Positions 1 to 7,313 of a stretch of DNA of 12,111 bases are shown here, piece after piece (the stretch's first letter is position 1; every line of letters starts with the position of its first letter). The notes under the pieces were generated by a model, which saw only the letters and a list, made by a program, of their open reading frames with translations, was not told where the DNA came from and made no database searches. The stretch is taken from positions 1 to 12,111 of the forward strand of contig JAMFRX010000803.1 of the NCBI GenBank assembly GCA_026224995.1. Reading direction: 5' to 3'. The translations under genes were made by a program, and so were the position numbers. The stretch comes from Puia dinghuensis (GTDB lineage Bacteria; Bacteroidota; Bacteroidia; Chitinophagales; Chitinophagaceae).

Positions 1-1090
1 AAAAGCGGACTCCGCCCGTGAGCGCCGCATCCATCCCACCCACGGTATAGGTATGCAGCAATCGCGCTTCGGTGGTGAAACCGCTGTAATAGTCGCGGTC
101 CACCTGGCGCGGGTTATAGGAATTCAGCGACGTGTTGATGGTGTCGAGGATATTGGGGGTATTGATAAACTGGACGCTGTTGCGCTGACCGTTGAGATAA
201 TGACTGGTTATGGACAATTTGGTTGAAGCTGAGAGATCGCTGTTGAACAACAAGGCTGGGATATTTATTTCGGGATTGAAAAAATTCCGCGCGCGGTCGG
301 AAAAGCGGGCATTCTTATAGAATTGCGAGTCGGTCTGGCCGCCGGCGATCTGCTGGCGGTAGTCCATCCGGGAGAACTGGAGCGAAAGCCGCGTCTGCGG
401 GGTAAAACGCCAGGTCAGGTTGGTGTAATAGGCATGATAGACGAAGGCGGCATTGGGCCGCCAGTCATCACCATGGCGTTCGTCGTAATATGCATAGTAG
501 CTGAACTTCCCTGATGTCCCCCCTACCGCGTTGTAGGAATTGAAAAAGTTATAGGAGCCGGTGGTCTGCTCGCTCTCGACACCCAGCACGCGGGTACTGT
601 CGGCATCCTTCATCACATAGTTCATCATCCCGCCAAACTGGCTGCCGAACTGCAGCGCGGCCGAGCCCCGGACCAGCTGGATCTCGCGGATCGCCTGCAT
701 GGGTGGCGTATAATGATCTTCCGGATAGCCGAAGATGTCGGAGTTTGTGTTGTAGCCGTTTTGGCGCATGTTCATCTCGATAGAGCGGTGCGTGTCGGTT
801 CCCCTTGAGCCGACGTTCACCTGGGTCCCGGCGCCGTCCATTTCCCAGATGTTGAGGCCGGGGATGCGGGCAAGGGCCATGCGGGTCACATTGGCGGCAA
901 GATTGGCGCCCGTGGAATCGGGGATGATGTCGTTGGTGCGTTTTCCGGAAAAGATGATCACCCCCTGGACCTCCGGCAGGATCCTGGCCGGGGAGGCGCG
1001 GATAAGCACGCTATCCAGCGTCTGCTGGGCCTGGACTGAAAAATGATAAACTATGATCAGCGCTAATGTATATAATGATTTACGAAACAT
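1..1090 (-). CDS. TonB-dependent receptor, FecA-like (partial, C-terminus off the left edge)
   Basis: Outer-membrane receptor expected to import a ferric chelate or similar ligand using TonB energy. The 363 visible codons start MFRKSLYTLA, with a signal peptide of about 21 residues ending SVQA. The plug domain spans roughly residues 45-165 and shows the Bacteroidota FecA-type pattern: ARIPGLNIWE, SRGTDTHRSIEMNMRQNGY, FGYPEDHYTPP, then LVRGSAALQFGSQFGGMMNYV. Beta-barrel strands follow. The mature N-terminus goes nearly straight into the plug, so there is no carboxypeptidase-D-like extension and no STN signalling domain. It is the last visible gene of the leftward cluster, 71 bp after the 189-aa membrane protein. 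The true ligand is unknown: citrate, other siderophores or another metal chelate would all fit. The family call is secure; ferric citrate specificity is only by resemblance. Confidence 0.9.
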   Translation of the reverse strand, partial: MFRKSLYTLALIIVYHFSVQAQQTLDSVLIRASPARILPEVQGVIIFSGKRTNDIIPDSTGANLAANVTRMALARIPGLNIWEMDGAGTQVNVGSRGTDTHRSIEMNMRQNGYNTNSDIFGYPEDHYTPPMQAIREIQLVRGSAALQFGSQFGGMMNYVMKDADSTRVLGVESEQTTGSYNFFNSYNAVGGTSGKFSYYAYYDERHGDDWRPNAAFVYHAYYTNLTWRFTPQTRLSLQFSRMDYRQQIAGGQTDSQFYKNARFSDRARNFFNPEINIPALLFNSDLSASTKLSITSHYLNGQRNSVQFINTPNILDTINTSLNSYNPRQVDRDYYSGFTTEARLLHTYTVGGMDAALTGGVRF

Positions 1091-1161
1091 ATATGCAGAG
1101 TTGATGGTTCTGGCAAGACATAGGCTTGCCAGTCTAAAAAAGAATGTTTGGAGTTGAAGGA

Positions 1162-1731
1162 TCAGCTTATTTGCAGGCGGCTATCGGGCGGGCGCTCTGC
1201 TCTACGTGCATGCCCGGGTGGTAAGGAAGACAGGATAAAGCCGGGCGGCATAGCCTCCTGGAGATCGGGCTTCTGCAGCAGGTAGCTGAGCTTCACCGGG
1301 GAATAGATCTTTTGAAAATCTTTATTGACGGGAGATTTGGAAGAGCCGGGAAAATGGGTGAGGTTGTTCACCAGGCGGAAGAACCGGTTATCGACTTCCC
1401 GGAGGTCTGTCACCACCGTATTGCGGATGCACAGCAGCTCCACGGAGTCATTGAGGATGCGGCGCTTGACGTACATGTAGGCTATGTCGCCCACGATGAT
1501 CTCGCCTTCTATCCGTTCGAAAGCCGTCGAGGCATTGGCATATGACAAAGAGGTGAGGGGAATCTTAATGGAGATGAGGGATGACTCGTCATAGTCGTTG
1601 TTGTCGAGACGGGTTTCCAGCCGGCGGTCGGCGCGCTGCTGCCAGTATGTGCTAAGCAGGCGGTATCCGTACCAATTGAAAAAGAGTATCCCGATAAGCA
1701 GTATGGCAGACAGTTTCTTCAACGAAAGCAA
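1162..1731 (-). CDS. Membrane-anchored hypothetical protein, 189 aa
   Basis: I do not recognise a named family. Residues about 8-28 form one hydrophobic segment (LSAILLIGILFFNWYGYRLL) following a short Lys-containing N-terminus, so the protein is probably anchored in the inner membrane with the rest in the periplasm. The soluble part contains ISIKIPLTSLSY, FERIEGEIIVGDIAYMYVKR and VELLCIRN, which reads like a compact beta-rich domain. The C-terminal 25 residues are Pro/Arg-rich and probably disordered. It lies 40 bp after the MgtC-like gene and 71 bp before the FecA-like receptor, all in the same direction, so co-transcription is likely. From memory, similar proteins sit beside TonB-dependent receptors or metal genes in other Bacteroidota, which would suggest an accessory role in uptake. 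That is inference only. Confidence 0.75.
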   Translation of the reverse strand: MLSLKKLSAILLIGILFFNWYGYRLLSTYWQQRADRRLETRLDNNDYDESSLISIKIPLTSLSYANASTAFERIEGEIIVGDIAYMYVKRRILNDSVELLCIRNTVVTDLREVDNRFFRLVNNLTHFPGSSKSPVNKDFQKIYSPVKLSYLLQKPDLQEAMPPGFILSSLPPGHARRAERPPDSRLQIS

Positions 1732-1771
1732 TTTAGGTCTTTTTTGACCGCAGTCAATTATTTTTCTTTCC

Positions 1772-2458
1772 TCAGTTTCCCTTATCCCAGGTCACCTGGC
1801 GGATGCCTGCAAGACTTTGCAGACGGCCGATCAAAGCGATCAGGCTATTGCCGTCGCCGCTGTTGCGAAAGCGAAGAAGAATGGCAGAGCCGTTTATGTT
1901 CTTTTCTATGGAAAGGTTGTAGAAGTCCAGCTTTTCATCCTCCAACAGTTCCTGTATGGCGGTGGCGAGGCTTTGGGCGGCATTTGGTTCGGTCTCGATG
2001 CGGATGTGGTTAGTGCGGAATTTCCTGAAGATCCGCCGTTCCAGGGGCTTGAGCACCCAGAGGATGATCAGGACGATCACTGTAGTTGTCCAGGCGGCGA
2101 AATACATGCCGCCGCCGGCGGCCAGCCCGATGGCTGCCACGGTCCACAATCCTGCCGCTGTCGTGAGCCCACGGATCACTTCCTGACGGAGGAAGAGGAT
2201 AGTGCCTGCGCCGATGAAGCCGATGCCGCTGATCACCTGGGCCGCCACGCGGGAGGGGTCGAGCACGACGGCGGAAGTTCCCAGGATGTCTTTGAAGCCG
2301 AAAGCCGAGACCATCATAGTAAGGGCGGCCCCTACGCACACCATCATGTGGGTGCGCAGGCCAGCCGCCCAATCCTTTCGTTCGCGTTCAATGCCTACCA
2401 GGGCGCCGAGGACGGCGGCCAGGGATAGTCGCAGCAATATTTCGCTCGAGGAGATCAT
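1772..2458 (-). CDS. MgtC/SapB family membrane protein
   Basis: Inner-membrane protein of the MgtC/SapB family, 228 aa. Family hallmarks are all present: LGALVGIERERKDWAAGLRTH (about residues 17-37), DPSRVAAQVISGIGFIGAGT (67-86) and RGLTTAAGLWTVAAIGLAAG (97-116). About five hydrophobic segments occupy residues 5-137, followed by Arg-rich KPLERRIFRKFR and a soluble C-terminal domain (about 150-228) like the ACT-type tail of longer family members. In enteric bacteria MgtC is linked to survival in low magnesium and to restraint of the F1Fo ATP synthase; SapB-type members are usually of unknown function, so no Mg2+ transport role should be assumed. The gene begins 36 bp after the PepSY-like gene. 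No magnesium leader or riboswitch is apparent upstream, and the position inside the cluster suggests control from the shared promoter. Confidence 0.93.
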   Translation of the reverse strand: MISSSEILLRLSLAAVLGALVGIERERKDWAAGLRTHMMVCVGAALTMMVSAFGFKDILGTSAVVLDPSRVAAQVISGIGFIGAGTILFLRQEVIRGLTTAAGLWTVAAIGLAAGGGMYFAAWTTTVIVLIILWVLKPLERRIFRKFRTNHIRIETEPNAAQSLATAIQELLEDEKLDFYNLSIEKNINGSAILLRFRNSGDGNSLIALIGRLQSLAGIRQVTWDKGN

Positions 2459-2494
2459 ATTTAATCAAATTGCCGCCAAAGGCATGCCAGCTCG

Positions 2495-2977
2495 TTAAGG
2501 CATCTTATCTGTTCTCACCAGCTCACCTTTTTCGGAGAAGAACAGAACATATTCTTCCAGAAAGGCATCGTGATGGTCCGAGTCCAGCAGCGTACCATTG
2601 TTCACGTGCAGCGTGTAGAGCGGCTGATCCGGCGTCTCGATCTTTTTGATGTCGAGGACATACCAGGCGCCATAGCCGCTGTTCTTCCAGCCTTCCCTGA
2701 CGGCGGCAGGCAGGTTCTTCGTCCATTTGATGGGCGCTTCGGTGCCTTTCCAGGTGCCATCAGCGGCGTAGTAGGCGAAGAGCTTTTTGCCGTCGAGGCG
2801 GAAGTCGGCGATATAGCCTTCTTTACGCAGCTCCCATTTTTTCAGGTTGGCGCTGGGGAAGCGGGCGGTGAAGGCTGTGGTAACGGACTGGGGCGGCTCT
2901 ACATTGTTATTACGGGCCTGGGCGATCATGGTTTGAGAGAGCATCGCGATGGCGATGAGGAAGAATAACTTTTTCAT
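2495..2977 (-). CDS. PepSY-like domain secreted protein
   Basis: A 160-aa periplasmic or secreted protein. The signal peptide is MKKLFFLIAIAMLSQTMIAQA (1-21). The mature part fits the Bacteroidota PepSY-like family (also described as beta-lactamase-inhibitor-like PepSY): PPQSVTTAFTARFPSANLKKWE, a strand with YIADFRLDGKKLFAYYAADGTW, then a second unit with LPAAVREGWKNSGYGAWYVLDIKKIE, LYTLHV and a closing strand pair EEYVLFFSEKGELVRTDK. These look like two helix-plus-sheet repeats. The role is unknown; PepSY-type domains are often inhibitory or regulatory in the periplasm and frequently accompany metal or two-component genes. It starts 23 bp after the adaptor stop codon, with an A-rich spacer and no clear Shine-Dalgarno, which is common in this phylum. 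The family call is good; the function is open. Confidence 0.85.
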   Translation of the reverse strand: MKKLFFLIAIAMLSQTMIAQARNNNVEPPQSVTTAFTARFPSANLKKWELRKEGYIADFRLDGKKLFAYYAADGTWKGTEAPIKWTKNLPAAVREGWKNSGYGAWYVLDIKKIETPDQPLYTLHVNNGTLLDSDHHDAFLEEYVLFFSEKGELVRTDKMP

Positions 2978-3000
2978 TTTTTTGAGTTTTTTGTTGTTAA

Positions 3001-4086
3001 TTATTTGATTGCTAATCCATCCTGCATGTCGTCACTGGCTTTCGTGACGATCCGTTCACCTGGCTGCAGGTCGCCGGTGATCTCCACTTTGTATGTTGAT
3101 TCGTTGCCGGTGGCTACGTCCACTCTTACGGTTTTGCCGTCGCGGACGGCGATCACGTATTTGCGTTCTGTCGAAGTCACTACGGCGGTGCGGGGTACGG
3201 TGAAAGCATCGGGGTCGCCTTTGGAGTCGAAGAGCACGTCTGCATACATACCCGGTGCGAGCCTGCCATCGTGGTTATAGACATCCAGCTCCATCCGTTC
3301 GGCGCGGAACTGACTGTTGACGAGCTGCGACTTGCGGCTGATGTGGCCCGTCATTTTCTTACCCGGATAGGCGCTCAGGTAGAAAGTGACTGTATCCTTG
3401 TTCTGCAGACCGGCGGCTATGCCTTCGGGAATGTCTACCTGCAGGCGGAGGTGGTCTACCTGCCGCAGGTCGAGCATGGGGTGGCTATCGTGACTTTCGG
3501 CGCTCACGAGCGCTCCGGGATGGACATTCCTTTCGGAGATCACTCCATCAAAGGGGGCCGTCACCCGGAGGTAGCCGAGGATAGCCTCCTGCATCTGCCA
3601 GTTGGCTTTCTCTGCATTGCAGAGGGCACTGTCGGCGTCGGCCTTGGCTTTGAGCGAGGCGAGGTTCATGGGCGACACTGCTCCGGGCGTTTGCGAGGCC
3701 TGCAGCATCCGCTTGTAGTTCTCCTCGCTGATGGTGTAGTCGAGCCGGGCGCGGGCAAAGCGTTCCTTCGCCTGTGTGGTGGCCTGTTCCAGCTCAGGCG
3801 CCTCCAGGGTCATCAGCAGCTGGCCCTTTCTCACGGTCGAGCCGACGTCGACGAAGACATCTTTTACATAGCCGTTGACCTTGGGGAAAATGGTGACCTC
3901 TTCGAACGAAGCCAGCTGGGCAGGCAGCTTTACCTGCTGCGGGAGCGCGCCTTTTTGGAGGGTGACCGTTTCCACTGGAGCTGGCGGCGGCGGTTTTTCC
4001 GCCGGGGGTGCGCCGTTGCCGCTGCTGCAGCCGGCCAGGGCCGCGCACAGCGTCAGGGTTAGGAGGATGTTTCTGTAACTGTTCAT
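3001..4086 (-). CDS. RND efflux periplasmic adaptor (membrane fusion lipoprotein)
   Basis: Links the RND permease to the outer-membrane channel in a tripartite efflux pump. It is a 361-aa lipoprotein: lipobox LAGC with acylated Cys20, followed by a Pro-rich linker. The order is typical of the family: a lipoyl half with GYVKDVFVDVGSTVRKGQLL (about 72-91), an alpha-helical hairpin rich in Glu/Lys/Ala (about 94-165), the second lipoyl half with VTAPFDGVISERNVHPGALV, a beta-barrel part with LRLQVDIPEG, and a membrane-proximal domain with VPRTAVV and LQPGERIVT. Its ATG overlaps the permease stop as ATGA (4083-4086), which indicates translational coupling. No His-rich or Met-rich metal-binding N-terminus is seen, so it looks closer to multidrug (HAE-1-like) adaptors than to CusB. 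The substrate cannot be read from the sequence. Confidence 0.95.
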   Translation of the reverse strand: MNSYRNILLTLTLCAALAGCSSGNGAPPAEKPPPPAPVETVTLQKGALPQQVKLPAQLASFEEVTIFPKVNGYVKDVFVDVGSTVRKGQLLMTLEAPELEQATTQAKERFARARLDYTISEENYKRMLQASQTPGAVSPMNLASLKAKADADSALCNAEKANWQMQEAILGYLRVTAPFDGVISERNVHPGALVSAESHDSHPMLDLRQVDHLRLQVDIPEGIAAGLQNKDTVTFYLSAYPGKKMTGHISRKSQLVNSQFRAERMELDVYNHDGRLAPGMYADVLFDSKGDPDAFTVPRTAVVTSTERKYVIAVRDGKTVRVDVATGNESTYKVEITGDLQPGERIVTKASDDMQDGLAIK

Positions 4087-7000
4087 ATTGTGACGTTTGA
4101 TGGCTCTTCCGGCAGGAGAGAGACCGATGTAAAAGATTGCTTCTGTTGTGTCCAGCCATAGACCAGGGGCACGATGAAGAGCGCCGCCAGGGTTGACGCC
4201 GCCAGTCCGCCGATCACTGCACGGCCGAGGGGTGCAGACTGGTCGCCGGCTTCGCCGAGGCCGCTGGCCATGGGTAGCATCCCGGCTATCATGGCGAACG
4301 AGGTCATCAGGATGGGTCGCAGCCGGATGCTTGCCGCCATGGATGCTGCTTTGAAGGGGTCCTTGTATTCCAGTCGCAGCGTCTCCGCATTGGTGACGAT
4401 CAGGATGGCGTTAGCCACCGAGACGCCCACGGACATGATAAGGCCCATGTAAGACTGGAGATTGAGGGTGGCCCCGGTAGCCAGCAACAGCAGCAGGGAG
4501 CCCGTGAGCACTGCCGGGATCGTCGCCAGCACCGCTATGGACAGCCCGAAGGACTGGTAGTTAGCCGCCAGCAGCAGGAGGATGACGACGATTGCCGCCA
4601 GCAATCCGCCCTGCAGGGAGCTGAGGGTCTCCGTGAGCAGCGATGACAGCCCCCGGATCTCGGCCACCAGTCCGCGGGGCGGGGCGCCCAGATCGTCGAT
4701 GGCCTTCTGTACCGCCGTCGTCGCCGAGCCCAGGTCCTTTTTGTAGACGTTGGCGTTGATAGTGATGAACCGGCGGGGGCCGGAGCGATCGTATTCGCCA
4801 GGCAGGGAATCGATGGCAATGTCGGCTACATCTCCCAGCACCGGCCGCATCTTGCCCGGCGAAACGGGGATCTCCTTGAGCTGCCCGATGGAGTTCATCT
4901 GGTATTCCGGGATCTGCACTTCGGTATTGTAGGTATACTGCTTGGAGTCATCCAGCCAGAAGTTCTTGAGCGTAAAGCGTGAAGAAGCGGTGGCGTCGGA
5001 GATGCTGCGGGAAACGTCCTCGATGCCGAGGCCCATTTGCGCGAGCTTCTGCCTGTCCATGCGGATCGTTAGCGTCGGGAACTTCAGCGGTTGGGCGATC
5101 TGCACGTCGCGCAGGAAGGGGATGGCTTTGAGCTTCTCTACCAGCCTGCCGGAATAGCGCTCGATGTCGGCAATGCTCTTGGAAGCCACCCGCACTTCGA
5201 TGGGGGTAGCCGCGCCCTGCGCCATGAGCTTCTCCGTGAGCTCTATGGGTTCGAAGGAGAGGTTGACGGCAGGATACTTCGCGAGCACGTTGGCCCTGAT
5301 CTTATCCTTGAGCTCATCCATGTTCACCTTATAGCCTTCGGCGAGCTCTACCTGCAGCACCGCTTCGTGGGAACCGCTGTTGAAGACATACAGGTTGCTA
5401 TGGCCGTAGTTGGGTGAAACCGTGCCTACGAAAGCGGAAGTGATCGAGACATGTCCGTCCACGGTGGAGTCGATGATCCCGAGTATCCCTTTGACCGTGC
5501 GTTCCGTGATCTCCAGTCTGGTTCCGTTGGGTTCGCGTACCCGCAGCTGCATCTGTCCGGCGTTGGAATGCGGAAGCATGTCCTTGCCGATGACGCTGAG
5601 GCAAAGGGCGGCAAGGCCCAGGGAGCCCGCCAGATAACCGATGACGATCGCCTTACGCCGGGGCATCCAGGCATCGAGGCGGTGGAGCAGTCCCATTTTC
5701 ATCCGCTGGAAGATGCCGTTATCCTCTTTATGCCGCTCGTCCTGCCGGGTATGCGCGGATACCTCCTGCACCTCTTTGTGATCGAGCGCCAGCCCTGCAT
5801 GGGCATGGATGCCGCTGTGGTGGTATTGGAACATCTCCGCCTTCAGGAGCCAGTTGCTGATGATGGGCACCAGCGTCTGGGCGGCGATATAGGAGATGAT
5901 CATCGCGAAGGCGATGGACAGGGCCAGGGGAAGGAACATGGCCTTGGGAACGCCTTTCATGACGAATGAAGGCGCGAAAACAGCCAGGATACAGAGGAGG
6001 ATCAGCAGCAGCGGGAAGCCTATCTCTTCGCAGGCGTCGAGGATAGCCCGCCGTTTGGGCTTATTCATCTCCAAATGTTGGTGGATATTCTCGATGGTTA
6101 CCGTAGCCTGGTCCACGAGGATGCCGATCGCCAGAGCGATCCCGCTGAGCGTCATGATATTGATGGTCTGGCCGGCGAGCTTGAGGCAGAGCACTGTGCC
6201 CAGCACTGCCACCGGGATCGTGATGACGACGACCAGGCTGCTGCGCCAGTCGCGCAGGAAGAGCAGCACCATCAGGCCGGTAAGCAAGGCGCCAAGGATG
6301 CCTTCCGTCATCAGGCTTTTGGCGGCATTCATCACAAAGACGCTCTGGTCGAACTCGTAGCTCAGGTGGACGTCCTCCGGCAAGAGGCTCTGCATCTCGG
6401 GTATCTCCTTGCGCAGGCCCTGGACGACGTCCCAGGTAGAGGCGCTGGCCGTCTTGACGATGGGAAAATACACGGAGCGTTTGCCGTTGACGAGGGCGTA
6501 ATCCACCAGGATGTCCGCGGCGTCCTCCACTTTGGCGATGTCCTTGGCGGTGATCATATTCACGCCGCTGGTGGTGATGGGGATATCGCCGAAATCCTTG
6601 ACCTGCTCCTCCTGCGAGTTCATGGAAGCGATGTACATCGTACTATCGATCCGAACGTTGCCGGAGGGCGTCATGCTGTTGTTGCGGCCCAGGGCAGTCA
6701 CGACCGCTTCGGGGGAAAGGTTATACTCCCTGAGCTTCAGGGGGTCCACCTTTATGATCACGGAGCGGGCGTTGGAGCCGAAGGGTGGCGGAGCGGAGAG
6801 GCCCGGCACCTTTCCGAACAGGGGGCGGACCAGCACGGCGGCCATGTCGAAGACCTCGTTGAGGGAGCGCGACTTGCTGCTGAACACGAGCTCCCCTACG
6901 GGAAGGGAGGAGGCGTCGAAGCGCACTACTTCCGGCGGAAGGGATCCGGGTGGGAAGAAGGCCTGGCAGCGGTTGACCTGGATGGCCACTTCCGCCGCAG

Positions 7001-7313
7001 CCTCCGCCATATCGGTGCCTTCGTAGAAGCTGAGCTTGATGAGGGTGAGGCCCTGGATGTTCTTGCTCTCGATATTGCTAACCCCATCGATATAGAGGAA
7101 ATTATCCTGCATCTTCGTCGAGAAGAACCCTTCCATCTGTTTTGCCGTCATGCCGCCATACTGCTGGATGACATAGATGACGGGCAGGTTGAGATTGGGA
7201 AAGATGTCGATGGAGATGCTGCGGATCGCCATCACCGAGAAGAGCAGTAAACCGGCAAAAAGCACCATGATGGTAATGGGCCTTTTCAAAGCTGTTCGTA
7301 CCATGGTGATCAT
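4083..7313 (-). CDS. RND efflux permease (HAE-1/AcrB-like superfamily), 1076 aa
   Basis: Inner-membrane proton-driven exporter, the motor of the efflux pump. The start at 7313 (MITMVRTALKRP) is chosen because it overlaps the TolC-like stop as ATGA and sits just before TM1; an upstream ATG at 7382 would overlap the previous gene by about 70 bp. The family plan is intact: TM1, a first large porter loop, TM2-6, a cytoplasmic linker, TM7, a second porter loop, TM8-12. TM4 carries GILVDQATVTIENI, with D401 followed by Q402 where AcrB has D407-D408. TM10 reads GVSVANAILIV, so A967 replaces AcrB K940. The TM11 residues RLRPILMTS (R997, T1004) are kept. The TM6-TM7 linker (498-528) has seven His. The proton path therefore departs from AcrB. 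Drug, metal or lipid substrate is unknown. Confidence 0.95.
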   Translation of the reverse strand: MITMVRTALKRPITIMVLFAGLLLFSVMAIRSISIDIFPNLNLPVIYVIQQYGGMTAKQMEGFFSTKMQDNFLYIDGVSNIESKNIQGLTLIKLSFYEGTDMAEAAAEVAIQVNRCQAFFPPGSLPPEVVRFDASSLPVGELVFSSKSRSLNEVFDMAAVLVRPLFGKVPGLSAPPPFGSNARSVIIKVDPLKLREYNLSPEAVVTALGRNNSMTPSGNVRIDSTMYIASMNSQEEQVKDFGDIPITTSGVNMITAKDIAKVEDAADILVDYALVNGKRSVYFPIVKTASASTWDVVQGLRKEIPEMQSLLPEDVHLSYEFDQSVFVMNAAKSLMTEGILGALLTGLMVLLFLRDWRSSLVVVITIPVAVLGTVLCLKLAGQTINIMTLSGIALAIGILVDQATVTIENIHQHLEMNKPKRRAILDACEEIGFPLLLILLCILAVFAPSFVMKGVPKAMFLPLALSIAFAMIISYIAAQTLVPIISNWLLKAEMFQYHHSGIHAHAGLALDHKEVQEVSAHTRQDERHKEDNGIFQRMKMGLLHRLDAWMPRRKAIVIGYLAGSLGLAALCLSVIGKDMLPHSNAGQMQLRVREPNGTRLEITERTVKGILGIIDSTVDGHVSITSAFVGTVSPNYGHSNLYVFNSGSHEAVLQVELAEGYKVNMDELKDKIRANVLAKYPAVNLSFEPIELTEKLMAQGAATPIEVRVASKSIADIERYSGRLVEKLKAIPFLRDVQIAQPLKFPTLTIRMDRQKLAQMGLGIEDVSRSISDATASSRFTLKNFWLDDSKQYTYNTEVQIPEYQMNSIGQLKEIPVSPGKMRPVLGDVADIAIDSLPGEYDRSGPRRFITINANVYKKDLGSATTAVQKAIDDLGAPPRGLVAEIRGLSSLLTETLSSLQGGLLAAIVVILLLLAANYQSFGLSIAVLATIPAVLTGSLLLLLATGATLNLQSYMGLIMSVGVSVANAILIVTNAETLRLEYKDPFKAASMAASIRLRPILMTSFAMIAGMLPMASGLGEAGDQSAPLGRAVIGGLAASTLAALFIVPLVYGWTQQKQSFTSVSLLPEEPSNVTI

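Noticed and set aside
1817..2428. A 203-codon plus-strand frame opposite the MgtC-like gene
   Set aside because: Antisense to a gene with clear MgtC/SapB signatures; the translation is His/Asp/Gly-rich with no hydrophobic pattern or motif.
3271..4062. A 263-codon plus-strand frame opposite the adaptor gene
   Set aside because: Antisense shadow of a well-supported lipoprotein adaptor, with no recognisable motifs in the translation.
6075..7250. A 391-codon open frame on the plus strand opposite the RND permease
   Set aside because: It is antisense to a strongly conserved gene, in a GC-rich region where antisense frames stay open by codon bias. The translation (His/Asp/Gly-rich) shows no domain, signal or family motif.
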